From positions 4,285 to 68,284 of the forward strand of contig CAZQIV010000017.1 of NCBI GenBank assembly GCA_964593705.1: a stretch of DNA of 64,000 bases, written 5' to 3'. Under the pieces are notes generated by a model. That model saw only the letters and a program-made list of their open reading frames with translations. It had not been told where the DNA came from and made no database searches. The DNA is from SABY01 sp964593705 (GTDB taxonomy: Bacteria; Bacteroidota; Bacteroidia; Bacteroidales; 4484-276). Positions within the stretch are counted from its first letter, which is position 1, and each line of letters opens with the position of its first letter. A program made the position numbers and the translations under genes. This document shows, one piece after another, positions 20,666 to 29,072 of the stretch.

Positions 20666-23017
20666 TTAAATATTAAGCAATTCTATATACTTTTCTTTAT
20701 TTGCTGCATCAATAGCACGCATCAAGCGCTTTCTCCAGCTTAAAATATTTTCCGATTCAAACTTGTCAACCTGATTGAGGATTTTTAGAATGAGAGAAAC
20801 TTCATAATAATCAATATCCTTGAGTTGCTGAATAATTGTTTCCAATTGTCCGCGCTCACTTTCGCTAAAAATAATTGGTGTTTGACCTTCATCGACCTGT
20901 TGCAACTTAGTCGATATAAAATCTTCGCTTTTGATTCTATTCAGTGTGAACCAAAACTCAGCACCTTTGCCCCGGTTTGGTTCAGCACCAATTGAACCTC
21001 CGTGGGCTTCAATGGCCATCTTGCAAAACGCCAAACCAAGTCCGAAGGATCTGGCCTCTCCTGAATTTTTCGCATCGGCCTGATAATATTTATCAAAAAG
21101 TTTATCGATGTTTTTATCATCGATTCCCTCTCCCTCGTCAAGTACTTTAAACTTAACCCAATCCTGTTCGTCGCTTGTTGCCAAAATCAAAATCTTACCA
21201 TTTAACGGGCTGTATTTAATCGCGTTGCTAAGTAGATTTTCGAAGACCCGTTCGAGTGTTTCCACATCGGCACCCACAAAAATATCTTCAGGAACCTGGT
21301 TTATTATTTCAATAAATTTGTTTTCGGCAATTAAGCTAACCCGGTTTATAGCACTGTTTGCAAGCTCCCTTACCTGACAGCTTCTAACTTTCAGGGGCAT
21401 GTTGGTGTTCTCATATTTATTTACATCCAACAGGTTCGTCACCAGGTTTAGCATATTAGTGCCAGCCTGCTTAATTTGCCTTTGCTCAATATTGGCAGCT
21501 TTGTCGCTGAGGCCAATTATTGTACTAAGAGGATTTTTCAAGTCGTGGGCAATCAGGCTGGTCATGGTTTCTTTAAACTTATCAAGTTCTTCAAGCTTAC
21601 TATTGGTGGTTTTAAGCTTAGCGGCCTGTGTAGATATTTTTTCATTTTGTTGTTCCAGCAACATATTTATCCTTTTTTGTTTCTGCCTACTCCTGAAAAT
21701 TACAATGAGAATGATTAAAATACTACCCAGGCCAATCAATAAAAAGTAAAAATAATACTTCTGCTTTTGAGCCCTTTCCCGATTTTGTTCAGCTTTGGCT
21801 TTTTCATTTACCAGTTGTTTCTTTTGCTGCGAAATAAGGTGTTCCTTTTGTTTTGTATCAAATGCCACCCGCATACTCATGCTATTGGCATATTCTTTTG
21901 CCTTTTCTACCGAGTCGTTGTAATTAATGTATCTATCTGAAAAGGAATAAGCCAAATCATATTGTCCGAGGTCATTCAAAACTTTACTCTTTGTAAGAAT
22001 GTATTTGGCTATTGGCTGATTGTACTTCATTAATTGTATATAATGCCAGGCACTGTCGAGCATGTTGTTTGCCCGAATGGGCTTACCCATGAGCCGGTAA
22101 CATTCGGCAAGAGAGAGTTGACCCGACACCATATTTCTGTAAGTTAACGGATCTTTCCTTCGCTTTAGGTGATTTATCTCGTTTAATAGCAGGGGGACAG
22201 CTCTTTCGTATTCACCTTTCATGATAAGTGCTGAACCAATATTTCCAATAACCATAACAAGAAACAAAGAATCGTTACCCGGTAGATTAATAGAGAGCAT
22301 TTGTTTCGCAATATTGAAATAATATAGGGCACTGTCGGGTTCAAATAGTTTTAAACAGGCAAAGCCATTATTATTATAATAATTTGGTATCCATTTTTCG
22401 TTGACTGTTCCAGCTATTTCTTTGATATAATTATTGTTCCATGCAATATATTCATGATACAATCCTGAGACATAATACAAGGTGTTAATGTCTTTGTACC
22501 GGAAACTGCTTGTCTTTTTAATTTCATTGCTATCCAAGTTATTTATCAGATCATTACGTAATAAAATATAATCGAAACCAACATCATACAATTCACTCTC
22601 GCAATAAACTCCAGCCAGGACATCGTAAATAAAAATACTATCAATGACAGTAATTTTCCTGTCATTTAGTAAAATGCTGTCGGATAAATTTATAATTAAT
22701 TCATATTGCAAGATCCTGCCTAACCATTTAAATAGGGCTTCAATAGAGGCTGAATGAAGTTCGGGGTCGTTCGACTGGCTTGCATCCAAATAAATTCCCT
22801 TCAATAATGATGAAACTGTATCTGCATTTTCCAACTTTCGGATGGATTCTATAGAAGAGTGAAACAGGGCAATTTTCTGGCTGTTACTTTTAGCAGAATG
22901 AAATTGAATCAGGAATTCCTCAAGCTTATCCTCGGCTGTTTCTTCCTGGGCAAGAACAAACAGAGGCAGGCAAAGCACCAGTAAGATTAAAAGTTTGTAT
23001 TTAGAAAGCTTAAGCAT
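20666..23017 (-). CDS. Sensor histidine kinase with a periplasmic TPR-like sensor
   Basis: A 783-residue membrane kinase: signal peptide (residues 1-23, LPLFVLAQ), a long helical TPR-like sensor region to about residue 400, a coiled coil, one membrane helix (YYFYFLLIGLGSILIILIVIF), a second coiled coil, HisKA with the phospho-accepting His in LIAHDLKNPL, and HATPase_c with the N box NLLSNAIKYSP, G1 box DEGEGIDD and G2 box FGLGLAFCK. A further ~90-residue tail follows. It pairs with the response regulator directly downstream. TPR-sensor kinases are common in Bacteroidota; the stimulus is unknown. Confidence 0.92.
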   Translation of the reverse strand: MLKLSKYKLLILLVLCLPLFVLAQEETAEDKLEEFLIQFHSAKSNSQKIALFHSSIESIRKLENADTVSSLLKGIYLDASQSNDPELHSASIEALFKWLGRILQYELIINLSDSILLNDRKITVIDSIFIYDVLAGVYCESELYDVGFDYILLRNDLINNLDSNEIKKTSSFRYKDINTLYYVSGLYHEYIAWNNNYIKEIAGTVNEKWIPNYYNNNGFACLKLFEPDSALYYFNIAKQMLSINLPGNDSLFLVMVIGNIGSALIMKGEYERAVPLLLNEINHLKRRKDPLTYRNMVSGQLSLAECYRLMGKPIRANNMLDSAWHYIQLMKYNQPIAKYILTKSKVLNDLGQYDLAYSFSDRYINYNDSVEKAKEYANSMSMRVAFDTKQKEHLISQQKKQLVNEKAKAEQNRERAQKQKYYFYFLLIGLGSILIILIVIFRSRQKQKRINMLLEQQNEKISTQAAKLKTTNSKLEELDKFKETMTSLIAHDLKNPLSTIIGLSDKAANIEQRQIKQAGTNMLNLVTNLLDVNKYENTNMPLKVRSCQVRELANSAINRVSLIAENKFIEIINQVPEDIFVGADVETLERVFENLLSNAIKYSPLNGKILILATSDEQDWVKFKVLDEGEGIDDKNIDKLFDKYYQADAKNSGEARSFGLGLAFCKMAIEAHGGSIGAEPNRGKGAEFWFTLNRIKSEDFISTKLQQVDEGQTPIIFSESERGQLETIIQQLKDIDYYEVSLILKILNQVDKFESENILSWRKRLMRAIDAANKEKYIELLNI

Positions 23018-23116
23018 AAATTATAAATGAGCTTGTAAAAATAGGATAAAACTAAAACGATTATGTGTATAATGCTAATTCTTAAAACAAACCGGTTTCC
23101 CTGGATAATTCCTTTC

Positions 23117-24787
23117 TTACAACTTTAAAAATTTCAAGGTTGAACTTCTGTTTGCAGCACTTATTTTAATCAAATACAACCCTTGTGGTAATACTTTGAG
23201 CTGAATGCTTTTGGTGTTGTTTTTATTACTGATTGTGCCCAATGATTGTTTTAATACTAACTGGCCGTTTATATTTCGCACCTCTGCATTTACGTCACCC
23301 TGCCATGCTTTAGGATTTAAAAACCTAAGCATGGTTTCAGATAAAACAGGGTTTGGTGAAAGAACAAAACCACCATCTTCTTTATATTGCCGATCTGGAA
23401 TCCCAACAACTTCAGTAATAGAAAATGGCATTTCATTTATCGCAAATAAATCGGGCAGATTGGGAATTGTCATTTTCAGAAAACACTCTTCCGCATCGAT
23501 GTTGGGTACCGTCCAGGCGTAGGGTGAGTTCCCGGCAGGAGTACTGTTTACAACAGTACTCCATGTTTGTCCGTTGTCCGGCGAAAATTCAATCCTCACC
23601 GAACTAATAATTTCGCTTTCCCAGGTTATGTCGAAGGTGCTATTCCCGGTAAGGTTTTCTCCACCTGTGGGCGAAGTTAGGTCGAGGCGGAAAACAATGA
23701 AGAAATTATTGGTTTCGTCATATACCTCAGGGTAGCCGGTTTCTGAAATTTTAATCTTGCACCATGAGGCTGCTACTTCCGGAATCCAGCTATATGCACC
23801 ATTGTTTGCCGGAATACCCTCATCAATCGTTACCCAGTCGCCATTAAATGAAGTTTTATAAGCCAGTGTAATTTCATCAACCAATTCGCTTGTCCAGGTA
23901 ATTTCATAAGGCGTTCCTACGCGTGCATAGCCAAAGCCGGAAGGGCTTGTCAATTCCAGTTGACAGAGGGTAAAAGGTGTGTCGCAAATATCAAATACAT
24001 CCGGGTTTGCCACATCGCTAATTTTTACCAGGCATTCGGTAGATGTAATGTTAGGCGGTGTCCAGCCATAAGAACGGGTATTGGCCGATGTCGATTCCAT
24101 AACTTCCGCCCAGCTTTGTCCATTATCTGAAGAAAATTCGATGTTAACATCGGCAACAAATTCACTTTCCCAGGTAATATTGTTTTCAACAAAAGCATTC
24201 CATTTTGTATTGCCTGTTGGCGATGTTAGTGCTAATTGCGCTGTTCCGGTAACCACTCTTATGCTATCGATCACCACATCAATCAGGGGTTTGTCGTTAC
24301 CATCGGTTTCTACTTCACTAATGGCATACACCACCTCCATGCCGTCAATTATTTTTCCAAAGATCGAATGGACATCATCCAGCCACTCGGTGGGCGCAAC
24401 CGTGATGAAGTATTGTGAGCCATTGGTGTTAGGACCCGAATTGGCCATGGACAATATCCCCGGTTCATCGTGGCGAAGGTCGGGATGAAATTCATCATCG
24501 AAAGTGTAGCCCGGGCCGCCACTGCCATTGCCGTTTGGACAGCCGTCCTGATTCATAAAACCGCTAATCACACGGTGAAAAATCAGATCGTCATAAAAAT
24601 TGGCATTGGTGAGGTCGATAAAGTTTTGCGCCGTCATTGGCACCAAATCTTCGCGCAACTGTGCCCTGAAATCGCCCATGGAGGTGTACCACTGAACTAC
24701 CGTTTGTGAATAAACATTGCTGCTAATAGTTAATCCGGCAATGATAAGAGTAAGGCTGAATAATTTGGAAAAATTTGTAAATTTCAT
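23117..24787 (-). CDS. T9SS-exported cyclophilin-type peptidyl-prolyl isomerase
   Basis: A 556-residue secreted protein. After the signal peptide (to about residue 27), residues 30-175 form a cyclophilin domain (FIDLTNANFYDDLIFHRVI, GSQYFIT, HSIFGKI), predicted to catalyse prolyl cis-trans isomerisation outside the cell. Three repeats of about 90 residues follow, each opening LTSPTG or LTSPSG and containing SSDNGQSW or a variant, typical of Ig-like cell-surface modules. The last ~85 residues (FVLSPNPVLSETMLRF...GLYLIKI) are a T9SS type A sorting domain. It is a single-gene unit with its own upstream region. Confidence 0.9.
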   Translation of the reverse strand: MKFTNFSKLFSLTLIIAGLTISSNVYSQTVVQWYTSMGDFRAQLREDLVPMTAQNFIDLTNANFYDDLIFHRVISGFMNQDGCPNGNGSGGPGYTFDDEFHPDLRHDEPGILSMANSGPNTNGSQYFITVAPTEWLDDVHSIFGKIIDGMEVVYAISEVETDGNDKPLIDVVIDSIRVVTGTAQLALTSPTGNTKWNAFVENNITWESEFVADVNIEFSSDNGQSWAEVMESTSANTRSYGWTPPNITSTECLVKISDVANPDVFDICDTPFTLCQLELTSPSGFGYARVGTPYEITWTSELVDEITLAYKTSFNGDWVTIDEGIPANNGAYSWIPEVAASWCKIKISETGYPEVYDETNNFFIVFRLDLTSPTGGENLTGNSTFDITWESEIISSVRIEFSPDNGQTWSTVVNSTPAGNSPYAWTVPNIDAEECFLKMTIPNLPDLFAINEMPFSITEVVGIPDRQYKEDGGFVLSPNPVLSETMLRFLNPKAWQGDVNAEVRNINGQLVLKQSLGTISNKNNTKSIQLKVLPQGLYLIKISAANRSSTLKFLKL

Positions 24788-24979
24788 GGTGATATTTGTT
24801 TTGAGTTAATTTTCAATAACCAATAATTGGTTCAAATGTAGTTTTTTTTCTTTTCCCTTAAAAATTCTTGTACTCTTCGTTTTGATGTTTCCATCCCGAA
24901 ACTTCGGGATTGGAAAGTCAGTAACACCTTTAATTCTGCTACAATGAAACTTTCCTGTGTTCAACGTTAGTGAGATTTA

Positions 24980-25110
24980 AAAACGTTAAAACTCAGCATG
25001 TTTTTTTTGACGTTTTCATGTCCTTCGGACGATTGAAAATCGGCGTCAAACTTTCTATCGTCCGGGGAACGAGGATTTATCTCGCTGGAAGCGGACATAG
25101 AAACGTTAAA
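24980..25110 (+). repeat. Dispersed intergenic repeat, copy 1
   Basis: About 130 bp sharing an ordered series of blocks with 28745-28910: AACGTTAAA, TTTTGACGTTT, CATG.CCTTCGGA, AACTTTCTA.CGTCC, GAGGATTTAT and CGCTG.AAGCGGA. Copy 2 carries an extra internal palindrome of about 35 bp. It is noncoding and looks like a structured intergenic element. Confidence 0.65.
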
Positions 25111-25166
25111 GGAACATCTCCCCTTTTTTTTGAAGAGTCAATTCCACCTTAATTTTCCAAAAAATG

Positions 25167-25174
25167 TACCTTTG
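25167..25174 (+). promoter_or_regulatory. Bacteroidota -7 promoter element of the hicB-like pseudogene
   Basis: TACCTTTG matches the Bacteroidota consensus TAnnTTTG and lies 18 bp before the ATG at 25193. The identical element precedes the second hicB-like copy at 30540, supporting function. Confidence 0.6.
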
Positions 25175-25239
25175 TGTAAATCTTAATAAATTATGAAACT
25201 CAAATACGTTTACTGGAACGATGGCAAAGATTGGTTAGG

Positions 25240-25458
25240 CTCTTAAAAAACCACTAATGCTAACATGTTAACGATATTTATGCTCAAGCAAAATTTAAAA
25301 TGCATTGTCGTTAATATGAAAGGAAGATGAATAATAAAGCTCTTAATTGCAAAATATGCATTTATAAATTTTGCCAACTAACTTGGACAAACCAAAACAG
25401 GAATACACCATAAGTTTTGCATGATCACCTTGTTTGGTTTTGGCTTGTCCAAGTTAGG
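25240..25458. mobile_element. 219-bp nested insertion in hicB with a GTTAGG target duplication
   Basis: GTTAGG occurs on both sides (25234-25239 and 25453-25458), as expected for a target-site duplication. The insert holds two palindromic parts: the 99-bp element at 25283-25381, which recurs at 58822-58920, and an inverted repeat ACTTGGACAAACCAAAAC / GTTTTGGCTTGTCCAAGT spanning about 25380-25454. It has no ORF, so it is a non-autonomous element or one element inserted in another. Confidence 0.7.
25283..25381 (+). repeat. 99-bp MITE-like element, copy 1
   Basis: Runs from CTCAAGCAAAATTTAAAATG to TTATAAATTTTGCCAACTAA. The ends form inverted repeats (GCAAAATTTAAAATGCAT against ATGCATTTATAAATTTTGC). 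The copy at 58822-58920 has the same length and differs at only a few positions. Confidence 0.75.
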
Positions 25459-25596
25459 ATATCTTGAAGAATACCCCGATTACATGACCCAGGGGCAAAC
25501 ACTTGATGAACTTAAAGAAAACCTGAAGGATGTTTTTTTAGAACTGAAAAGTGGTGCAATCCCCGCCATTAGAAAAACAGGCGAACTCGAAATAGT

Positions 25597-25671
25597 ATGA
25601 AGACAAGAGCTTTAATAAAAAGTATTTTACCTGGCCACAATCTCGACATCCTTAAGCTTGTAGCCGTTTGA
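25597..25671 (+). pseudogene. Possible HicA-like toxin remnant
   Basis: A 24-codon frame (MKTRALIKSILPGHN...) starting at an ATG that overlaps the hicB stop. The first eight residues resemble the usual HicA start, but the double-stranded-RNA-binding-like core and the catalytic His are absent, so this is at most a decayed stub. Confidence 0.25.
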
Positions 25672-25758
25672 TTTGATGATGTTGATCAATTTTCGCTATT
25701 TTTGTCTTAATTCAATCCACCATCAAATATAGGTTGGTGATAAATTATTCAAGATAAG

Positions 25759-26346
25759 ATGAAACACTTGGCGAAATCATCCAAAACAAAGTTCAGCGGA
25801 TTAATAGTACTGTTCATTTTATCTGCATCGAGTGCAAGTGCGCAAAATTTTGACTACGCGCTGCAAGCCGATTTCGTTAAGTTTGATATCGATGATGTTT
25901 CCCCCGGAGCCAAGCTGTTTCCCAAAGATTATTACAATGGTTACGAAATTGGTGGCCTGATTTTTTACAATCCCACACCGTCACACTTCCATTTCTACAC
26001 CGGTTTGTCGTTTAGCCGCTTCAACTACGAATACTACGACCTGAGCTATGGCACTTTGCCTTTGGGGCTGAATATCCATATTGGAAACAAAGCCGGCGTT
26101 TTCCTGGGTCCCGGCATCAAGTTCCGGCTGCTGTTAAACGACCCCGCACAATCGCACGATTTTAGTCACTTCGTGTATTCGTACACAGCACAACTGGGGG
26201 TGTTCTTCACAATAAAATCCCTCAGGTTTCAACTCTATCCGCAGCTCGAATTTGTAAAAACCCCGGTTTACATCGGTGCCGACTGGCGAGATCCGGTGGA
26301 TTACGATTTGTACATAACCACCTACAATCTAACGATTTTCTTCTAA
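25759..26346 (+). CDS. Outer-membrane beta-barrel protein
   Basis: A 195-residue protein with a signal peptide ending SASAQ (residue ~29), followed by alternating aromatic/hydrophobic strands (FHFYTGLSFSRFNYEYY, GVFLGPGIKFRLLL, LYITTYNLTIFF). It ends in a C-terminal Phe, the usual signal for BAM-dependent insertion. This suggests a small 8- to 10-stranded barrel. No specific function is visible. A further barrel-like C-terminal fragment lies downstream at 26673-26810. Confidence 0.7.
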   Translation: MKHLAKSSKTKFSGLIVLFILSASSASAQNFDYALQADFVKFDIDDVSPGAKLFPKDYYNGYEIGGLIFYNPTPSHFHFYTGLSFSRFNYEYYDLSYGTLPLGLNIHIGNKAGVFLGPGIKFRLLLNDPAQSHDFSHFVYSYTAQLGVFFTIKSLRFQLYPQLEFVKTPVYIGADWRDPVDYDLYITTYNLTIFF

Positions 26347-26672
26347 AAGCAAAACCGGCACAATCGAAGTTTGGGGAGTATTTTGTGACGGGAAATTTGG
26401 CTGCAAATACTTTGTCCTTGCAATTAACTTTGAGCAACTTATGGCTCGATTATGTTAATGGACGAATCACAATTTTTCTTTAGAAAAATTCTTTGCGCCC
26501 TCAGCGTGCTTTGCGGTCTAAGAAACTACTCTGAAAATCCGAAGCCAACAAAGGAAAGGTCAAGGGGAAACCACAACTACAAATTCATCAAAAAGTCATG
26601 GCTTGACTAAAAGTCAAACCCTGACAACTAACCATAAAGGCAGAAAAAAACCCTCGCCTCAAGTGCAGCTAT

Positions 26673-26810
26673 ATGGCTGGCTTCAATCCTTCCTATAATG
26701 AAACGATTACCCATTATTCCGAAACCGAAACCGTGTATGCTACCCGAAATATGGTGAACGCCATCTTATTTCAAATTGGCGTAAAATATTACTTTGCTAA
26801 GCGCGAATAA
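26673..26810 (+). pseudogene. C-terminal fragment of an outer-membrane barrel protein
   Basis: A 45-residue frame (MAGFNPSYNETITHY...) ending ILFQIGVKYYFAKRE, which has the pattern of the last strand of an outer-membrane barrel. There is no signal peptide or N-terminal domain. Probably the tail of a deleted gene. Confidence 0.4.
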
Positions 26811-26857
26811 ATGTGGGCTTAGGCAGCTTTACATTTTTTAGCATTTTGACTAATTTT

Positions 26858-26893
26858 AAAATTCGGATACGCCTCACATATCCGATTTTATTA
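26858..26893 (+). terminator. Rho-independent terminator
   Basis: AAAATTCGGATA / TATCCGATTTT inverted repeat with a 9-nt loop followed by TTATTTT. Confidence 0.6.
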
Positions 26894-26987
26894 TTTTAGC
26901 CCCGAAAGGATTCCATAAAAAACGGGGTAGCCGATTCAACAAGCTGACCGGGGATTTTTAACACATTAACATAAAACAATAAAGACA

Positions 26988-28178
26988 ATGTCGGAATTTA
27001 GCAAGACCAAACAAAACAGGCTGGTTAAACTCAGGGAGGTGTCGCATCTTTTGTTAAAAACAGGTAATGCACACAGTTTTATCATCCAAAACAAAGCCTT
27101 CATCGATACGGTAATTCCAAGGGATTTTATTACGCTGTTCGATGAACTTGTCAGCGAAGGGCATTCGATGAAAGATATGAAAGCGCTCACCAACAAAGTG
27201 CTGAATATATTTCATGCCCCCATCCGGGACTTCCGGGGTAATGAACCAAAGCCTGATTCATTCCTCGGTGTGCTGGTGCAAAACAATCAGGAAATGGAGC
27301 GGGTTTTAAATGAAATTCGCCCCGTTTTTAAGGTCTTTGTGAAAGATGCAAATAATACCGCGCTCATTGCCCGGCTCAAAGCGCTTTTTACGAAACTGGA
27401 AATATTCGCAAAGCACTACACCATCAAGGAAAATGTGCTGTTCCCGGTACTCGAAAAATCCTGGCCCGATTACCGCTGCCTGCAAATTATGTGGTCGTTC
27501 CACGATGACATAAGACGAAATATTAAAACTATTATCGAGCGCTTATCCAATGGAAATATTGATTTAAAATCCTTCAACCGAACAGTGGGTGATGTGTTTT
27601 TTAATATGCTGGCCATCAAGTTTCGCGAAGAACACATCCTGTTTCCCCACATACTTTTTACCCTTAGCGGGGATGAGTTGACCACGATGAATCGCGAGGG
27701 CTTCGATATTGGTTATCCTTACATAAAACCACATTATCAAGTTTTAAAAGAAGACAATATAATTATGGAAAATGGTGTAGCTAACCTGGGAACCGGCATA
27801 TTGAGTGTTGAGCAAATCATGCTCATTTTTAATCATTTGCCCGTGGATATTACTTACGTAGATGAAAATGACCGGGTGCAATATTTCTCAACGCCAAAAA
27901 AACGAATCTTCCCACGCACTGCTGCCATCATTGGGCGGGAAGTTAAAAATTGCCACCCGCCTGAGAGTGTGCATGTGGTGGAGCAGATTGTGCGTTCGTT
28001 TAAAATTGGCGAAAAGAATAAAGCGGAGTTTTGGATACAGGTGAAGGGTGAGTTTATTCTGATTCAGTATTTTGCCCTAAGGGATGGGCGGGGAAATTAT
28101 AAAGGAGTAATCGAAGTTTCGCAGGAAATTACCGCCATTAAAGCCATGGAGGGCGAACGGCGATTGCTCGATTGGTAA
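26988..28178 (+). CDS. DUF438 - hemerythrin - PAS domain protein
   Basis: A 396-residue cytoplasmic protein with three modules in the order known for this family: DUF438 (about residues 20-90), a hemerythrin-like four-helix domain (about 95-230; candidate metal ligands in FAKHYTIKENVLFP, WSFHDDIR and FREEHILFP), and a C-terminal PAS_10 domain (about 275-390; FNHLPVDITYVDEND). Such proteins are thought to sense oxygen, nitric oxide or redox state through a di-iron or heme centre. The CobO-type gene follows 38 bp downstream on the same strand and may be cotranscribed. Confidence 0.88.
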   Translation: MSEFSKTKQNRLVKLREVSHLLLKTGNAHSFIIQNKAFIDTVIPRDFITLFDELVSEGHSMKDMKALTNKVLNIFHAPIRDFRGNEPKPDSFLGVLVQNNQEMERVLNEIRPVFKVFVKDANNTALIARLKALFTKLEIFAKHYTIKENVLFPVLEKSWPDYRCLQIMWSFHDDIRRNIKTIIERLSNGNIDLKSFNRTVGDVFFNMLAIKFREEHILFPHILFTLSGDELTTMNREGFDIGYPYIKPHYQVLKEDNIIMENGVANLGTGILSVEQIMLIFNHLPVDITYVDENDRVQYFSTPKKRIFPRTAAIIGREVKNCHPPESVHVVEQIVRSFKIGEKNKAEFWIQVKGEFILIQYFALRDGRGNYKGVIEVSQEITAIKAMEGERRLLDW

Positions 28179-28216
28179 AACTAAACCGACCAGATATTTA
28201 CAAAATATATTAGAAA

Positions 28217-28729
28217 ATGAAAGGATATATTCACTTATATACAGGCAACGGAAAGGGCAAAACAACGGCAGCCATAGGTTTGGCCATTAGGGCTGTTGGC
28301 GCGGGCAAAAGGGTTTTTATCGCTCAATTTGTAAAAGGGATGCACTACTCCGAATTGGATACCTTAAAACGAATTCCTGAAATTGAACTCCGGCAATACG
28401 GCCTGGATTGTTTTATAAAAAACAAGCCAGCGCGAAAAGATATCGATGCTGCCCGCGTAGGACTTACCGAAGTTTCCGGAATAGTTTCTGAAAACAGCGT
28501 TGATGTGCTTATCCTCGATGAAATTTGCATAGCCTTGTATTATCACCTTTTTGAAGAGGATGAGATTATCAGGCTGCTTAAAGCCAAACCCGCTGCGATG
28601 GAAATAATACTAACCGGGCGCTATGCCCCCAAAGCACTCTATGAAATTGCAGATTTAGTAACTGAAATGAACGAGGTAAAGCACTATTTCAACAAGGGCA
28701 TCCCGGCCCGTAAAGGGATAGAGTTTTAG
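28217..28729 (+). CDS. cobO: Cob(I)yrinic acid a,c-diamide adenosyltransferase (CobO/BtuR type)
   Basis: A 170-residue P-loop protein. Walker A GNGKGKTTAA is at residues 11-20, the Walker B-like VLILDEICIAL at about 100, and the family-specific LTGRYAP...ADLVTEM...KHYFNKGIPARKGIEF forms the C-terminus. It transfers adenosyl from ATP to cob(I)alamin or its precursor, giving adenosylcobalamin. Length is normal for the family. No other cobalamin genes are in the window, so it may serve salvage. It follows the DUF438-hemerythrin-PAS gene closely. Confidence 0.92.
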   Translation: MKGYIHLYTGNGKGKTTAAIGLAIRAVGAGKRVFIAQFVKGMHYSELDTLKRIPEIELRQYGLDCFIKNKPARKDIDAARVGLTEVSGIVSENSVDVLILDEICIALYYHLFEEDEIIRLLKAKPAAMEIILTGRYAPKALYEIADLVTEMNEVKHYFNKGIPARKGIEF

Positions 28730-29072
28730 GAGGGCAACGAAGATATGGAAACGTTAAAAAATGAGCGTGTTTCGTTTTGACGTTTCCATGACCTTCGGAT
28801 GATGGAATGTCGGTGTTTAACTTTCTACCGTCCGATCCCGTCCCGATAGCCATCAGGAGCTATCGGGAGAGGATTTATCCCGCTGAAAGCGGAAAATATA
28901 ACTTTAAAATTTTATGTGCCCTTTGCTTGACGATGTCCTGACAGACGATAGAAAGTCCGGTAATTCATAGGGTGTAACTTTCCATCGTTTGTGAATATGA
29001 AGCTATAATTGCTATTTTTGCATTCACCTAAATTTAAGGTTCTATGATTTATCACCAAATCCCAATAGTAAA
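28730..29072. other. Intergenic region, 343 bp, with a dispersed repeat
   Basis: Holds copy 2 of the dispersed repeat (28745-28910) and, after it, an inverted partial motif (GACGATAGAAAGTCCGG near 28943). No gene is seen. Confidence 0.55.
28745..28910 (+). repeat. Dispersed intergenic repeat, copy 2
   Basis: Matches 24980-25110 block by block, with an additional palindromic insert (CCCGATAGCCATCAGGAGCT followed by ATCGGG, about 28834-28868). Same orientation as copy 1. Confidence 0.65.

Larger units (their letters stand above)
24788..25192. other. Intergenic region, 405 bp, with a dispersed repeat and promoter
   Basis: No gene is supported. It contains a short hairpin ATCCCGAAACTTCGGGAT near 24893-24910, a dispersed repeat (24980-25110) and the promoter of the hicB-like pseudogene. 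Confidence 0.6.
25193..25600 (+). pseudogene. hicB: HicB-like antitoxin gene split by a 219-bp insertion
   Basis: The frame MKLKYVYWNDGKDWLG is cut after base 25239 and resumes at 25459 as YLEEYPDYMTQGQTLDELKE..., ending at a TGA at 25598. The join is supported by the uninterrupted copy at 30566-30730, which reads straight through the same position. The product would be about 62 residues of the HicB-type RNase H-like antitoxin fold. The ATG of a possible hicA-like frame overlaps the stop (ATGA). The insertion adds an in-frame stop almost at once, so the gene is inactive as it stands. Confidence 0.8.
26347..26987. other. Intergenic region, about 640 bp, with a gene fragment
   Basis: Contains a dispersed repeat-like phrase near 26487-26520 (CTTTGCGCCCTCAGCGTGC, a type seen widely in Bacteroidota), the barrel-protein fragment at 26673-26810 and a terminator at 26858-26893. 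The rest shows nothing recognisable. Confidence 0.5.
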
